Origin: Crossiella cryophila | Lineage (GTDB): Bacteria > Actinomycetota > Actinomycetes > Mycobacteriales > Pseudonocardiaceae | Assembly (NCBI RefSeq): GCF_014204915.1 | Contig: NZ_JACHMH010000001.1 | Span: 7,651,501 to 7,715,500, forward strand | DNA: 64,000 bases | Reading direction: 5' to 3' | Part shown: positions 27,605 to 36,518 of the stretch, piece after piece | Numbering within the stretch: the first letter of the stretch is position 1 | Layout: every line of letters begins with the position of its first letter | The notes under the pieces: model-generated | Databases searched by the model: none | Seen by the model: only the letters and a program-made list of their open reading frames with translations | Told to the model about the DNA's origin: nothing | Made by a program: the position numbers and the translations under genes

Positions 27605-29335
27605 TCAAGCTGGGAGGCAGGCGCGGGCGATGGCGTCCGCGTCGGCCAGGATCACCGAGGCGGCGAAGGGGCGGATGCCTGCCGCGGTCAGCCAGTGCGC
27701 GCCCTCGGTGGGCACGCCGAAGGCGAACCGGCGCGGGTGCACTCCCCCGGCGGCGTCGAGCAGGTGACAGGGACGCCTGGTCACCGCCAGGCCGCCGGTG
27801 ACCAGGTGCCCGCCCTCGGCCAGCGGCAGCCGGTGCAGCGCGGCCTCGCCCCGCTCGAACAGGTTGCGCAGCAACGGATCCCGGGTGCGGCGCAGATCGG
27901 GCACGGGCAGCCGGGCCTCCACCAGCGCGCGTACCGGGTGCGCCTCGGGCAGCGCGGAGTGGATCACGAACTCCCCCGGCTCGCAGGCCACCCGCATCCG
28001 CGGCCCGACCACCTCCACCACCCCGGCCCTGATCAGCGCGCCCAGCTCCTCGACCCGTTCCAGTGGCGGTCCGACGGCCAGGAACGCGTTGAGCGGGTTG
28101 AACCAGTCGCGCAGTTCACTCCGCCAGGACTCCGCGGTCAGCCCGCCGTGCTCGACCAGCTCACGCAGCTCGTTGCGCAGGTCCCGCAGCACGTCCAGGG
28201 CGGCCTTGCGCGGCCCGGACCGGTTGCCCCGCCTGGCGTGCAGCACGTCGTCGTCCACATAGGACAGTAGCCAGTCCCGGTAGGTGCGCGCGCTGCCGAG
28301 GTGCCCTGGCGTGGACGGGTCGGCCAGCCGGTGCCAGTCCCAGGGCGGCGGCTCGGCCAGCCCGGACCGCGCCAGGTAGGTGCCGTGGTAGACCGCGCGC
28401 ACCTCGCGATCGAGTTCGGGCCAGATGTCCTCGCGGAAGCGCAGCGGGGTGCCGCCGCCGGCCCGTGCCCGCAGTTTGGCCACCCGTTCCGCGGTCAGGA
28501 ACACCGGTTCATGGCGTCCGGCCGCACCCTTCTGGTTGACCGCGCGGGCGTGGTGCGGCACCCCGCGCCGGCAGCCCGCGACCAGCCGTGGTTCACGCCC
28601 TGATTCGTGGTAGCGCAACCGCCCGCCCTGTTCCCGGCTGAACCGCCCGCCGCGGCCGACGGTGAGCAGCGAGAGGTAGTCGAAGAAGCACAAACCCATG
28701 CCGCGCAAGGCAACCGCCTGTCCCGGCGCGAGCACGTCCAGGTCCACCTCGGCCGGATTTCCCGGCGGCACATAGGTCAGCCCGTACCGCCGGGCGAACT
28801 CGGCCAGCGCCAGCTCGGTCCGATCGGGTCGCTGACCGAGGTGTCCCTGGGCCAGCACCACCGCGTCCAGTCCACTCAGGACGGTGCCGTCGGCGAGGTG
28901 GACCCGTTGCCGCCCATCGGCTTCCGCGCTCAGGTCGACCGCGAGCACCGGGTGGCGCCGGAAGCCCACGTCGGCGGGCGCGGTGCCGATGACCTGCCGC
29001 AGGAACCAGTCGAGGTAGCGGCCGTAACACGCTCGGGAGGCGTAGGTCCCCGGCGGCAGCCCGGCCCATTCGGCCAGGCTCGGGCCGGGACGGATCGGAC
29101 CGGCGCAATCAACCGTCCGGTCGGTGAACATGCTGACCTGCTCGGCCACCGTGTTCATCACCAGCAGCGGGGACACCCCGGTGTGCCAGGTCCGCCCGCC
29201 CGAACCCAGGTGCGGGTCCACCAGGTACACGCTCAGCCGTCTACCGACCGGTCGGTTGGCGCACAGGCGTTCCAGCACCGCGAGGCCGCGCGGACCAAGG
29301 CCGATGAGACAGATCCGGATCTCCTGCGCATGCAC
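27605..29335 (-). CDS. FAD/NAD(P)-binding protein of the NAD_binding_9 type
   Basis: A 576-residue protein whose N-terminus has the dinucleotide-binding loop ICLIGLGPRGLAVLERLC and later ADGTVLSGLDAVVLAQGH, a second Rossmann segment. It matches the large FAD/NAD(P)-binding family that carries out hydroxylations or oxidations in natural-product pathways. The GTG at 29335 with GGAGG a few bases upstream is preferred over the open frame extending 66 bp further. The 14-bp palindrome ACCGACCGGTCGGT lies within its 5' coding part (29243-29256). It is close to the cluster at 30-48 kb and could belong to it, but it is oriented away from it. Confidence 0.8.
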   Translation of the reverse strand: MHAQEIRICLIGLGPRGLAVLERLCANRPVGRRLSVYLVDPHLGSGGRTWHTGVSPLLVMNTVAEQVSMFTDRTVDCAGPIRPGPSLAEWAGLPPGTYASRACYGRYLDWFLRQVIGTAPADVGFRRHPVLAVDLSAEADGRQRVHLADGTVLSGLDAVVLAQGHLGQRPDRTELALAEFARRYGLTYVPPGNPAEVDLDVLAPGQAVALRGMGLCFFDYLSLLTVGRGGRFSREQGGRLRYHESGREPRLVAGCRRGVPHHARAVNQKGAAGRHEPVFLTAERVAKLRARAGGGTPLRFREDIWPELDREVRAVYHGTYLARSGLAEPPPWDWHRLADPSTPGHLGSARTYRDWLLSYVDDDVLHARRGNRSGPRKAALDVLRDLRNELRELVEHGGLTAESWRSELRDWFNPLNAFLAVGPPLERVEELGALIRAGVVEVVGPRMRVACEPGEFVIHSALPEAHPVRALVEARLPVPDLRRTRDPLLRNLFERGEAALHRLPLAEGGHLVTGGLAVTRRPCHLLDAAGGVHPRRFAFGVPTEGAHWLTAAGIRPFAASVILADADAIARACLPA

Positions 29336-29657
29336 CGGGGGCCTCCACAAACGAATGCGGGAATGGCGCCGATTCTGTGCGGCGGTGAGTGAACGCGTCA
29401 ATTGCCCCAGTCACACCGGGGCCGACTCACACCGAAAGCATGAGGGACTACTCCGGTCGAGTCGCCACCAGCCGTGGTTCGTCTCACGCAAGGCCACCAG
29501 AGCAACCGGTTACCGGCACTGACCAGTCGATCAGGTGTCACTGGGATTAACCCGGTCAAAAATAGCGACCCGCTGGTAACGTCGAAATCAGGCGGAGCGG
29601 CTGACCACGCTGGTCAATTGACTCGTGGACAATTTTGCGAAACACAGGAGATTTCCC

Positions 29658-29963
29658 ATGCGCAGGGCTGCACTGACCCTTGCCGCCGTATTGGCGGCCG
29701 GCGCCGCACTGACCGGAACCGCACAGGCCACCCCGGCGATCGGCGAGGTGATCGTCTACACCGTGGACACCTTGCCGGTGGTGGTCTTCGACAACCCCAC
29801 GGGCTGCAAGAAGATCCCGCTCGGCGCGCACGTGCTGATCAACCGGACGAACAGGCCGGTGGAGATCTATGCGAACCCGATGTGCCTGCCCGTCCCGATC
29901 CTGATCCTCGAGGAGGACACCGGCGCACACGCACCACCGGCCGCCGGTTCGTTCCGGGTCTAG
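29658..29963 (+). CDS. Small secreted protein, unknown function
   Basis: A 101-residue protein with a clear signal peptide (MRRAALTLAAVLAAGAALTG, cleavage expected after TAQA). The mature part of about 77 residues has two cysteines (NPTGCKK and NPMCLPV), which could form one disulfide. CAGGAG precedes the ATG. I do not recognise the family. It lies 34 bp before the nucleotide-sugar dehydrogenase gene in the same direction. Confidence 0.7.
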   Translation: MRRAALTLAAVLAAGAALTGTAQATPAIGEVIVYTVDTLPVVVFDNPTGCKKIPLGAHVLINRTNRPVEIYANPMCLPVPILILEEDTGAHAPPAAGSFRV

Positions 29964-29997
29964 CCACCACCCCATCCATGCAGCTAGGAGCCATCTC

Positions 29998-31254
29998 GTG
30001 CGGTTGGACCTTGTCGTCATCGGGCTGGGTTACGTCGGGCTGCCGCTGGCGCGGCTGGCCGGCGCGGCCGGTCTGTCCGTGGCCGGATACGACCTCTCCC
30101 CGACCGTCGTCGACAACCTCGGCCGCGGCCGGTCGAGCACGCCCGATGTGGCCCCGGCGGAGGTCGCGGCCATGCTCGCGGCCGGTTTCCAGGCCACCAC
30201 CGACCCGGCCGTGCTCGACGCCGCCGACACCGTGGTGATCTGCGTGCCGACCGGTCTGACCAGCGACGGAGACCCAGACCTCGGCCACGTCCGAGCCGCC
30301 GCGCACACGGTGGCCTGCCGGTTGCGGCCCGGGATGCTGGTGGTGCTGGAGTCCACCAGCTACCCGGGCACCACCGACGAGGTGCTGCGGCCGATCCTGG
30401 AACGGGGTTCGGGCCTGCGCGCCGGGGAGGACTTCCACCTCGGGTTCTCCCCGGAGCGCATCGACCCGGGAAACCGCAGGTACGGGCCACGGAACACACC
30501 CAAGGTGGTCAGCGGGCACACCCCGCTGTGCGCCAAGCACGTGGCCGCGTTCTACCAGGATCTGGTGGACACGGTGATCGTCGCCAGCGGCACCCGCGAG
30601 GCTGAGATGGCCAAACTGCTGGAGAACACCCATCGGCTGGTGAACATCGCGCTGGTCAACGAGGTCGCGGTGTTCTGCCGTCAGCTCGGCATCGACGTGT
30701 GGGACGTGCTGCACTGCGCGGCCACCAAGCCCTATGGTTACGCTCCGTTCACCCCGGGCCCCGGCGTGGGCGGCCACTGCATCCCGGTCGACCCGCGCTA
30801 CCTGCTCAGCAAGGCCGAATCGGCGGGTTTCACCTTCTCCCTGGTCAACGCCGCACTCCAGGTCACCGAGCGGATGCCGGAGTACATCGCGGACCGGGCG
30901 GTGGAGCTGCTGGCCGAGGCAGGCGGACTGGCCGGAGCCGAGGTTCTGCTACTAGGAGTGACCTACAAGCCGGATGTGCCGGATCTGCGTGGCTCGCCCG
31001 CGTTCGCGGTGGCCGAGGCACTGCGGCGGCGCGGCGCCGACCTGCGCTTCCATGATCCGTTCGCCGCGGAATTCGTCGTCGCGGGCGCCCCGGTGCCCAG
31101 GGAACTGGACCTGGCCGCGGGGCTGGGCCGGGCCGATCTGACGATTCTGCTGCAGAACCACCGCTGTTATCAGCCGAACCGGTTGGCCCGTGCCGCCCGG
31201 CTGTTGTTCGACACCCGCGGCACGGTGCCGGGAGGGAGTGTGGCGCACCTGTGA
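29998..31254 (+). CDS. Nucleotide-sugar dehydrogenase (UDP-glucose/ManNAc dehydrogenase family)
   Basis: A 418-residue NAD-dependent enzyme that oxidises the C6 hydroxyl of a nucleotide sugar to the uronic acid in two steps. The NAD loop is VIGLGYVGLPLARLAG, the catalytic cysteine is C261 in GPGVGGHCIPVDPRYL, and the central helix segment has EAEMAKLLENTHRLVNIALVNE. The C-terminal UDP-binding domain starts LLLGVTYKPDVPDLRGSP. It is closer in style to WecC-type UDP-N-acetylmannosamine dehydrogenases than to UDP-glucose enzymes, but this is only by eye. It may supply a sugar to the cluster further right, or to envelope polymers. Confidence 0.9.
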   Translation: MRLDLVVIGLGYVGLPLARLAGAAGLSVAGYDLSPTVVDNLGRGRSSTPDVAPAEVAAMLAAGFQATTDPAVLDAADTVVICVPTGLTSDGDPDLGHVRAAAHTVACRLRPGMLVVLESTSYPGTTDEVLRPILERGSGLRAGEDFHLGFSPERIDPGNRRYGPRNTPKVVSGHTPLCAKHVAAFYQDLVDTVIVASGTREAEMAKLLENTHRLVNIALVNEVAVFCRQLGIDVWDVLHCAATKPYGYAPFTPGPGVGGHCIPVDPRYLLSKAESAGFTFSLVNAALQVTERMPEYIADRAVELLAEAGGLAGAEVLLLGVTYKPDVPDLRGSPAFAVAEALRRRGADLRFHDPFAAEFVVAGAPVPRELDLAAGLGRADLTILLQNHRCYQPNRLARAARLLFDTRGTVPGGSVAHL

Positions 31255-31407
31255 CGGCTCGTATGTGACATTTTGCGCATTCGATCGAAGTTTCACGCGT
31301 ACTGATTGGCCAGGTGCCCACCTGGTTTCGACTGTTCTACGTTTGACTCATCAGCGAGTCTTCGCCTTCTTGCTGTTCTCTTATCGAGGAGAGGGAGTTC
31401 GAGTTCC

Positions 31408-31944
31408 ATGACAACCGCCGTGAAGAACGAGCGCCAGATCCAGCGTTTCAAGAAGTGGGATGTCAACGGGAACGGCCGTATCGAGCGGTCCGACTACGAG
31501 GCGGAGGCCAGGCGCATCATCAACGCGTTCGGCGAGAACGAGACCAGCCCACGCGGGCGGGCGGTGCTGGACGCGTTCATCGGCATGTTCGAGTACCAGG
31601 CCACCGAGGCCGGGGTCGGGGCGCACGGGTCGCTGACCGAACAGCAGTTCCTCGACGTGAACGAGAAGCTGATGTTCCGGGACGGCGATGTCGGCTTCAG
31701 CAGGTTGCTGCGCCCGACCATCCGGGCCATCGTCGACCTGTGTGACACCGACGGCGACGGCGAGGTGAACCCGGCCGAGTTCAAGAAATGGATGAAGGCG
31801 ATCGGGGTGCCGGTCTCCGACGCGGACGCCTCCTTCCGGGCCATCGACAGCAACGGCAACGGCTCGCTGTCGGTGGAGGAACTGGTGAACGCGGTGCGTG
31901 ACTTCCACAACGGCACCCTGGACGTGCCGCTGCTGGGCAGCTGA
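31408..31944 (+). CDS. Calerythrin-like EF-hand calcium-binding protein
   Basis: A 178-residue cytoplasmic protein of the calerythrin type. Canonical calcium loops are DVNGNGRIERSDYE, DTDGDGEVNPAEF and DSNGNGSLSVEEL; a degenerate hand lies in the middle (FRDGDVGFSR). Length and domain order match calerythrin of Saccharopolyspora. The ATG at 31408 is preceded by GAGGAGAGGGAG. It probably buffers or senses calcium. A strong terminator follows. Confidence 0.92.
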   Translation: MTTAVKNERQIQRFKKWDVNGNGRIERSDYEAEARRIINAFGENETSPRGRAVLDAFIGMFEYQATEAGVGAHGSLTEQQFLDVNEKLMFRDGDVGFSRLLRPTIRAIVDLCDTDGDGEVNPAEFKKWMKAIGVPVSDADASFRAIDSNGNGSLSVEELVNAVRDFHNGTLDVPLLGS

Positions 31945-31956
31945 TCCGCACACCGC

Positions 31957-31990
31957 GAGGCCCCCGGGAATGGTGATTCCCGGGGGCCTC
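31957..31990. terminator. Strong bidirectional hairpin terminator
   Basis: GAGGCCCCCGGGAA (31957-31970) pairs perfectly over 14 bp with TTCCCGGGGGCCTC (31977-31990) across a 6-base loop. It lies between the convergent EF-hand gene and the leftward biosynthetic operon and should end transcription from both sides. Confidence 0.85.
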
Positions 31991-31999
31991 GGCCTGTGT

Positions 32000-32428
32000 T
32001 CAGCGGCGGGCCAGCTGCGGGATCACCGCGGGTTGCCGGACGAACCGCACGGCCTGTTCCGGCCGCAGGTCGAGGTCCTCGCCGCTGACCGGGACCGGGG
32101 CGGCGATGAGGATGTTGTAGTGGTTGGGGAAGTGGCAGGCGTCGAAGCCGAGCACGGTGCCGATGTGGTGGTGGCCGATCCACACCTCGTCGCCGCGGTC
32201 GATCACGCCTGCGTCGGTGATCTCGGCGAAGCCCAGGAAACCGACCCGGTCGATCCGGCTGCCGGGCGCGGTGTCCTGGTGGTCGGTGCTGACCAGCTCG
32301 TGCACCTCGCCGCGGCGCACGCACCGGCTGGCGTGCTCCTCCAGGCGCATGCCGCGGTCGGTCCGCTTGTGCAGCAGCACTTTCACCAGCACGCCACCGA
32401 TGTTCCGCTTGGGGCCGTTCTCCCGCAT
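32000..32428 (-). CDS. DUF6917-like small protein in biosynthetic operon
   Basis: A 142-residue protein starting at the ATG at 32428, one base into the stop of the oxidoreductase gene (TGATG), so translation is coupled. It contains VKVLLHKRTDRGMRLEEHASRCVRRGEVHELV and FLGFAEITDAGVIDRGDEVWIG, and resembles the DUF6917 family, which has no known activity. It is the last gene of the leftward operon. A small non-catalytic or lyase-like role is possible, but nothing in it reveals a catalytic site. Confidence 0.6.
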   Translation of the reverse strand: MRENGPKRNIGGVLVKVLLHKRTDRGMRLEEHASRCVRRGEVHELVSTDHQDTAPGSRIDRVGFLGFAEITDAGVIDRGDEVWIGHHHIGTVLGFDACHFPNHYNILIAAPVPVSGEDLDLRPEQAVRFVRQPAVIPQLARR

Positions 32429-33348
32429 CAACGCTCCTGACCGCTCGGTAGGGAAAGTTCCGCCTGGTAGACCTCGTGTACCAGGGACAGCGCGGCCAGG
32501 CCGTCCGCCTGGTCGCCGCCGGTGCGCACCAGGTGGGTGAATTCGCGCAGCACGCCGAGGTATTCGTGCCAGAGCGAGCCCTTGAACTCGCTGTGCCCGG
32601 CGAGCATGTCCGCGTGCAGCACCTGTCCGTCGGCCAGGGTGACCCACACGTCCTTGGTCTCCCCTTCATACGACCAGTCGAGTTCGACCTCGGCCGGGAC
32701 GCCGGTGGCCGAGCGCAGGCGGACCAGGGCCTGCCGGTCGACGCCGGTCTCGTCCCGCCGGACGTCGGCGCCGGTCAGTTCGACCGGGCCGAGGAACTGG
32801 CGGACCAGGTCGAAGGCGTTGGGCCCGTTGTCGGCCACGCAGCCGCCGCCGCAGCGGGCCGGGTCCAGGTACCAGCGATCCCGGCCCACGTGGTCCTCGA
32901 TGCGTTCCAGGTAGCGCACCCGCAGCGCGGTGATCGGCGGCAGCGACGGCAGTCGTTCCAGCAGGGCGCGCACGGTGGCGTTGTAGCGCCGGTGGAAGGC
33001 GGTGAACAGCGGCAACCCGGCCGCGCGGGCCTGCGCGGTGAGGGCCCGGCCGTCGGCGAGGGTGGTGGCCACCGGCTTCTCCACGCAGACCGGCAGGCCG
33101 AGGGAAAGCGCGTCCCGGCTGACCAGGACGTGCGCGTCGTTGGGCACGGTGACCACCACCGCGTCCAGGCCGGGCCGGGTGAGCAGGCCGAGATGACTGG
33201 TGTGGCAGGGCACCTGACCCCGGTGCGGGGCAAGGGCGTCCGGGTCCCGGTCGCACACCCCGCCCAGTTCGATGCCGTCGATCTCCTTGATCGCGGCCAG
33301 GTAGAACCGGGAGATCACCCCGAGTCCGATCACACCGACGCGCATCAC
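32428..33348 (-). CDS. Gfo/Idh/MocA-family oxidoreductase (1)
   Basis: A 306-residue NAD(P)-dependent dehydrogenase. The Rossmann loop is RVGVIGLGVISRFYLAAI, and the family motif around the catalytic lysine is LPVCVEKPVATTL. The second domain has GGGCVADNGPNAFDLVRQFLG, with an asparagine where many relatives have a histidine. Members oxidise or reduce sugar or inositol hydroxyls. It sits between the Ldh2-type gene (4-bp overlap) and the DUF6917-like gene, and a second, different Gfo/Idh gene heads the operon, so two oxidation steps on a polyol or sugar are likely. Confidence 0.85.
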   Translation of the reverse strand: MMRVGVIGLGVISRFYLAAIKEIDGIELGGVCDRDPDALAPHRGQVPCHTSHLGLLTRPGLDAVVVTVPNDAHVLVSRDALSLGLPVCVEKPVATTLADGRALTAQARAAGLPLFTAFHRRYNATVRALLERLPSLPPITALRVRYLERIEDHVGRDRWYLDPARCGGGCVADNGPNAFDLVRQFLGPVELTGADVRRDETGVDRQALVRLRSATGVPAEVELDWSYEGETKDVWVTLADGQVLHADMLAGHSEFKGSLWHEYLGVLREFTHLVRTGGDQADGLAALSLVHEVYQAELSLPSGQER

Positions 33349-34433
33349 AGCCTCCCGATGCCGAGCAGTTCGGCGACCTCGTTGAGTTCGGCGTGCAGGG
33401 CCGGTGGTATCGGCACGCCGTCACGCAGGTGACTCGCGGCGCGTTCGCCCTCGTGCCAGCCGGGATAGCGCACGCCACTCTCCGATGTGGACGGACAGTC
33501 CAGCAGTGCGCCGAAGACCTCGGCGCTCTGGCGCTGGAAGGACTTGCCGTGCCGGAGCGCACCGGGGGCGATGGCGATGGCCGCGTAACCGATGTCGTCG
33601 TCCCGGCCGCGGTCGCCGCTGTAGGCGTCCCGGCTGGGTCCGTTGCCCGCACCGGAGACCAGCGCGCCGAGCACCTCCACCACCAGGCCGAGCCCGAATC
33701 CCTTGTAGCCACCGGTTTCCGGGTCGCCGCCGAGCCAGCGCAACTGGGCCTCGCCGCGATCGAACGCGGCCGGATCGGTGACCGGGTTTCCGTCCACATC
33801 GGACAGCCAGCCGGGCGGGATGGACTCGCCTGCGCGAGCGGCGGCGCGGATGCGGCCGGTGGGGACCACGGTGGTGCTCATGTCCAGCACGAACGGGTGG
33901 CCCGCACCGGCCGGGGCGGCCACGCTGAGCGGGTTGGTGCCGAGCATGGCGACCGTGCCGCCGGGTGGGGGTGCGATCCGCTGGCCGCCGCAGTTCCCGG
34001 CCAGCAGGCCGATCATGCCGTGCCGGGCGGCCAGCGCGGTGTGGTGCCCCGCGCAGCCGAAGTGGGTGGCGCCGCGGACCGAGACCAGGCCGATGCCGTG
34101 TGTCCGGGCCCGGTCGACCGCGTTGTCCATCGCCTCGGTGGCCTGCCACAGGCCGAGCGCGCGGCGGGCGTCGACCAGGGCGGCGGCGCCGAGGTCGGTG
34201 AGCACCACGGGTTCGGCCGCCGGGTCGGCCCGGCCGTCCTGGAACAGCGGCAGGTACAGGCGGGTGAGGTTGGCCAGGCCGTGCGAGGTCAGCCCGGTCA
34301 GGTCGCCGTGGCAGAGCGCGGCGGCCGACGCACGGGCCCGGCCCGGGGGCAGGCCGAGGGCGTGGAACACCTCGGTTGTCCAGCCCAGCAGGTCCACTGT
34401 GGACACCCGGGCGGCGACGCCGGTGGTGGTCAT
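33345..34433 (-). CDS. Ldh2/malate-lactate dehydrogenase family oxidoreductase
   Basis: A 362-residue NAD(P)-dependent enzyme of the Ldh2/DpkA superfamily. Characteristic segments are ASAAALCHGDLTGLTSHGL, GIGLVSVRGATHFGCAGHH with the catalytic histidine, MLGTNPLSVAAPAG and GGYKGFGLGLVVEVL. The family reduces 2-oxo acids or cyclic imines such as piperideine-2-carboxylate. It overlaps its neighbours by 4 bp on both sides, placing it in the middle of the leftward operon. Given the M20 peptidase and two aminotransferases in the cluster, an imine- or 2-oxo-acid-reducing step is plausible. Confidence 0.85.
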   Translation of the reverse strand: MTTTGVAARVSTVDLLGWTTEVFHALGLPPGRARASAAALCHGDLTGLTSHGLANLTRLYLPLFQDGRADPAAEPVVLTDLGAAALVDARRALGLWQATEAMDNAVDRARTHGIGLVSVRGATHFGCAGHHTALAARHGMIGLLAGNCGGQRIAPPPGGTVAMLGTNPLSVAAPAGAGHPFVLDMSTTVVPTGRIRAAARAGESIPPGWLSDVDGNPVTDPAAFDRGEAQLRWLGGDPETGGYKGFGLGLVVEVLGALVSGAGNGPSRDAYSGDRGRDDDIGYAAIAIAPGALRHGKSFQRQSAEVFGALLDCPSTSESGVRYPGWHEGERAASHLRDGVPIPPALHAELNEVAELLGIGRL

Positions 34434-35701
34434 GGGGCTCCGATCTCGGTGGCGAAGGCGAGCAGCAGGCGGCGGACGGTGTGGGCGAACTCGTCCAGGT
34501 CGGCCAGGTCGGCGAACTCCCCGGCGGCGTGCGCGTTGTTGCCGTCCAGGGTGCCGGGGCCGAGGACCACGGTGGCGGTGTCCGGGACCCCGGCCAGCCA
34601 GATCGCGTCGCAGGTGAACGCGGGCGCCTCGGCGGGCCAGCGCGGGATGTCCAGGCCGGTCAACAGGTTCTCCGCCCACGGGTCGGCGCCGGTGAGCGCG
34701 GGAAGGCCGCGTTTGTGCCACTCCAGGCTGGTGATGACCTCGGCGTCGGCGGCGGTGCGGGCGAACTGGCGGCTGCGCGCGAACCGGCGGCGGAAGGCGG
34801 CCAGGCCCTCCCGCACCGCGGTGGTGACCGCGTCCTCGAGGTGGGCGGCGGAGGCGGGTTCGGCGTAGGAGAGGTTGAGCAGCAGGCGGCCGGAGCCGTA
34901 GACCCGGTTGTGCAGGCGGCCGGTGTGCAGTCCGGCCACGCACACCTCGCCGTCGGTGTGCCGGGAGTCGAGCGCCTCGGCCAGGTGCTGGGCCAGGAAT
35001 CCGAGCAGCACGGTCGCGTTGTGCCCGGCGTAGGGGGTGTCGTCGATGGCGTCCTGTCCGTCGACCCGCACGCAGGCGGTCATCGCGGCGGTGGCCCTTG
35101 GCAGGTAGCGGCCGCCGGTGGGTTCGCAGAAGACGTTGAGCCGCCCGACATAGCCGGCCTCCACCAGTGGCCGGGTGCCGATGGTGCCCAGTGCGCCGCC
35201 CTCCTCGCCGGAGACCGCCTGCACCAGCACGCCGATGTCCTTGCCCAGCCTGGGTTCCACGGCCCTGGCTTCTCTGATCCCGGCCAGCAGGGCCACGGCA
35301 GGACCCTTGGCGTCGATCGCGCCGCGGCCGCGGAAGCGCCGGCCGTCGAAGGCGACAGGTTCGATCCCGGCCACGGTGTCCAGGTGCACGTTGAACATCA
35401 CTGTGCGGGCCCTGGGTTGTTCCGGGCCGAGCCGCAGCACCAGACTGGGTTGGCAGGCGAGGAAAGCCGGATCCTCGGCGGCGGCGCGGACCACGCTGGG
35501 CACGTCCGGTCGCCGGGCCGATTCGGGATCGGCCGGGGCGTGCCGCACGGTGTCCAGGCCGAACTCGGCGGCGGCCTCGGCGTAGACCCGCTGGGCGTCC
35601 CACAGCCGGGGCGGCGGGCCGGTGTCCTCGATCTCCAGGGGTCCGGCGGTGGGGAGTTCGAGCAGGTCGAGCAGCAGCCAGTGGTCAGCGGGTCGCAGCA
35701 C
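34430..35701 (-). CDS. M20-family metallopeptidase/deacylase
   Basis: A 423-residue zinc-dependent amidohydrolase of the ArgE/DapE type. Metal-site segments are VMFNVHLDTVAG (His and Asp), RGRGAIDAKGPAVALLAGI, VQAVSGEEGGALGT (the catalytic Glu-Glu pair) and VFCEPTGG. Such enzymes remove an acyl group from N-acyl amino acids or amino sugars. In this operon it may release a protecting group near the end of a pathway. It overlaps the upstream TIM-barrel gene by 17 bp and the dehydrogenase gene by 4 bp. Confidence 0.87.
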   Translation of the reverse strand: MLRPADHWLLLDLLELPTAGPLEIEDTGPPPRLWDAQRVYAEAAAEFGLDTVRHAPADPESARRPDVPSVVRAAAEDPAFLACQPSLVLRLGPEQPRARTVMFNVHLDTVAGIEPVAFDGRRFRGRGAIDAKGPAVALLAGIREARAVEPRLGKDIGVLVQAVSGEEGGALGTIGTRPLVEAGYVGRLNVFCEPTGGRYLPRATAAMTACVRVDGQDAIDDTPYAGHNATVLLGFLAQHLAEALDSRHTDGEVCVAGLHTGRLHNRVYGSGRLLLNLSYAEPASAAHLEDAVTTAVREGLAAFRRRFARSRQFARTAADAEVITSLEWHKRGLPALTGADPWAENLLTGLDIPRWPAEAPAFTCDAIWLAGVPDTATVVLGPGTLDGNNAHAAGEFADLADLDEFAHTVRRLLLAFATEIGAP

Positions 35702-36518
35702 GGCCGCTCATCTCGTTGTGCAGCAGGGTTTCCAGCGCGAGCCCGGCCTGGTGGAAGGACTCGGCCTGATCTCCCGTCGTACGCAGGCTTTCGTGCGGTA
35801 CCAGGGACAGATGTGGTTCCAGGGACAGGGATCCGGTGTAGCCGTGCTCGAGCAGCAGGCGCAGGCAGTCGGCCACCCTGGCCTCGCCCGCGCCGGGCAC
35901 GGTGTAGACCGGTCCGGCCAGGGCGTCCTTGACGTGCACGTGCGCGACGTGCTCGACGATCTGGGTGAGCACCTGGTAGGCGTCGTACCCGGCGGAGATG
36001 CCATTGCCGGTGTCGAACAACAGCTTCAGCGCCGGGGAGTCCACTTCGGACAGCAACTGGAGCATGTTCGCCGCGCTGGAACCCGCCCAGCCCGAGCAGT
36101 TCTCGTGCAGCAACACGATCCCGGCGGACTCGGCCAGCTTGGCCAGCACCCTGGTCCGGTCGATCACCCGCCGCCGCCAGCTGGATTCGGGCAGGCCGTC
36201 GTTGGGGTAGGACATGATCCGCACGTACCGGCAGTCCAGCCGGTGACAGTGTTCGATCAGCCGGTCCAGCTCGGCCAGGTCCGCGGCCAGGGGGGTGCTG
36301 ATCGGGCGGGACCAGTTGCCGATCCGCGAGGCCAGGCAGACCACCTCGATCCCGTCCAGGCGCAGCCGGTCCGGGGCCAGGTCGGCCAGCCACACCCCGT
36401 CCACGGTGCGCAGTTCGATCTCCTGCCAGCCCAGCCGCCGGATCGCGGCCAGCTGACCGGGCAGGTCCGGCGCGGCCTCATCGCCGATCCCGGTGCGGCG
36501 CAACGGTTCAGCCGACAT
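35685..36518 (-). CDS. Sugar phosphate isomerase/epimerase-like TIM-barrel protein
   Basis: A 277-residue AP-endonuclease-2/IolE-type TIM barrel. Typical strand ends are LGWQEIELRTVDG, YVRIMSYPND, IVLLHENCSGW with the metal-site Glu, LLFDTGNG, VAHVHVKDAL with His, and SLSLEPHLS. These residues fit a divalent-metal isomerase, epimerase or dehydratase acting on sugars or inosose. Next to a Gfo/Idh gene this recalls inositol-type pathways, but the substrate is open. Confidence 0.82.
   Translation of the reverse strand: MSAEPLRRTGIGDEAAPDLPGQLAAIRRLGWQEIELRTVDGVWLADLAPDRLRLDGIEVVCLASRIGNWSRPISTPLAADLAELDRLIEHCHRLDCRYVRIMSYPNDGLPESSWRRRVIDRTRVLAKLAESAGIVLLHENCSGWAGSSAANMLQLLSEVDSPALKLLFDTGNGISAGYDAYQVLTQIVEHVAHVHVKDALAGPVYTVPGAGEARVADCLRLLLEHGYTGSLSLEPHLSLVPHESLRTTGDQAESFHQAGLALETLLHNEMSGRAATR

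Noticed and set aside
33345-35603. A 752-codon minus-strand frame joining the Ldh2 and M20 regions
   Set aside because: Its first half is a shadow of the M20 gene in another frame; only the part from 34433 on is the real Ldh2-type protein.
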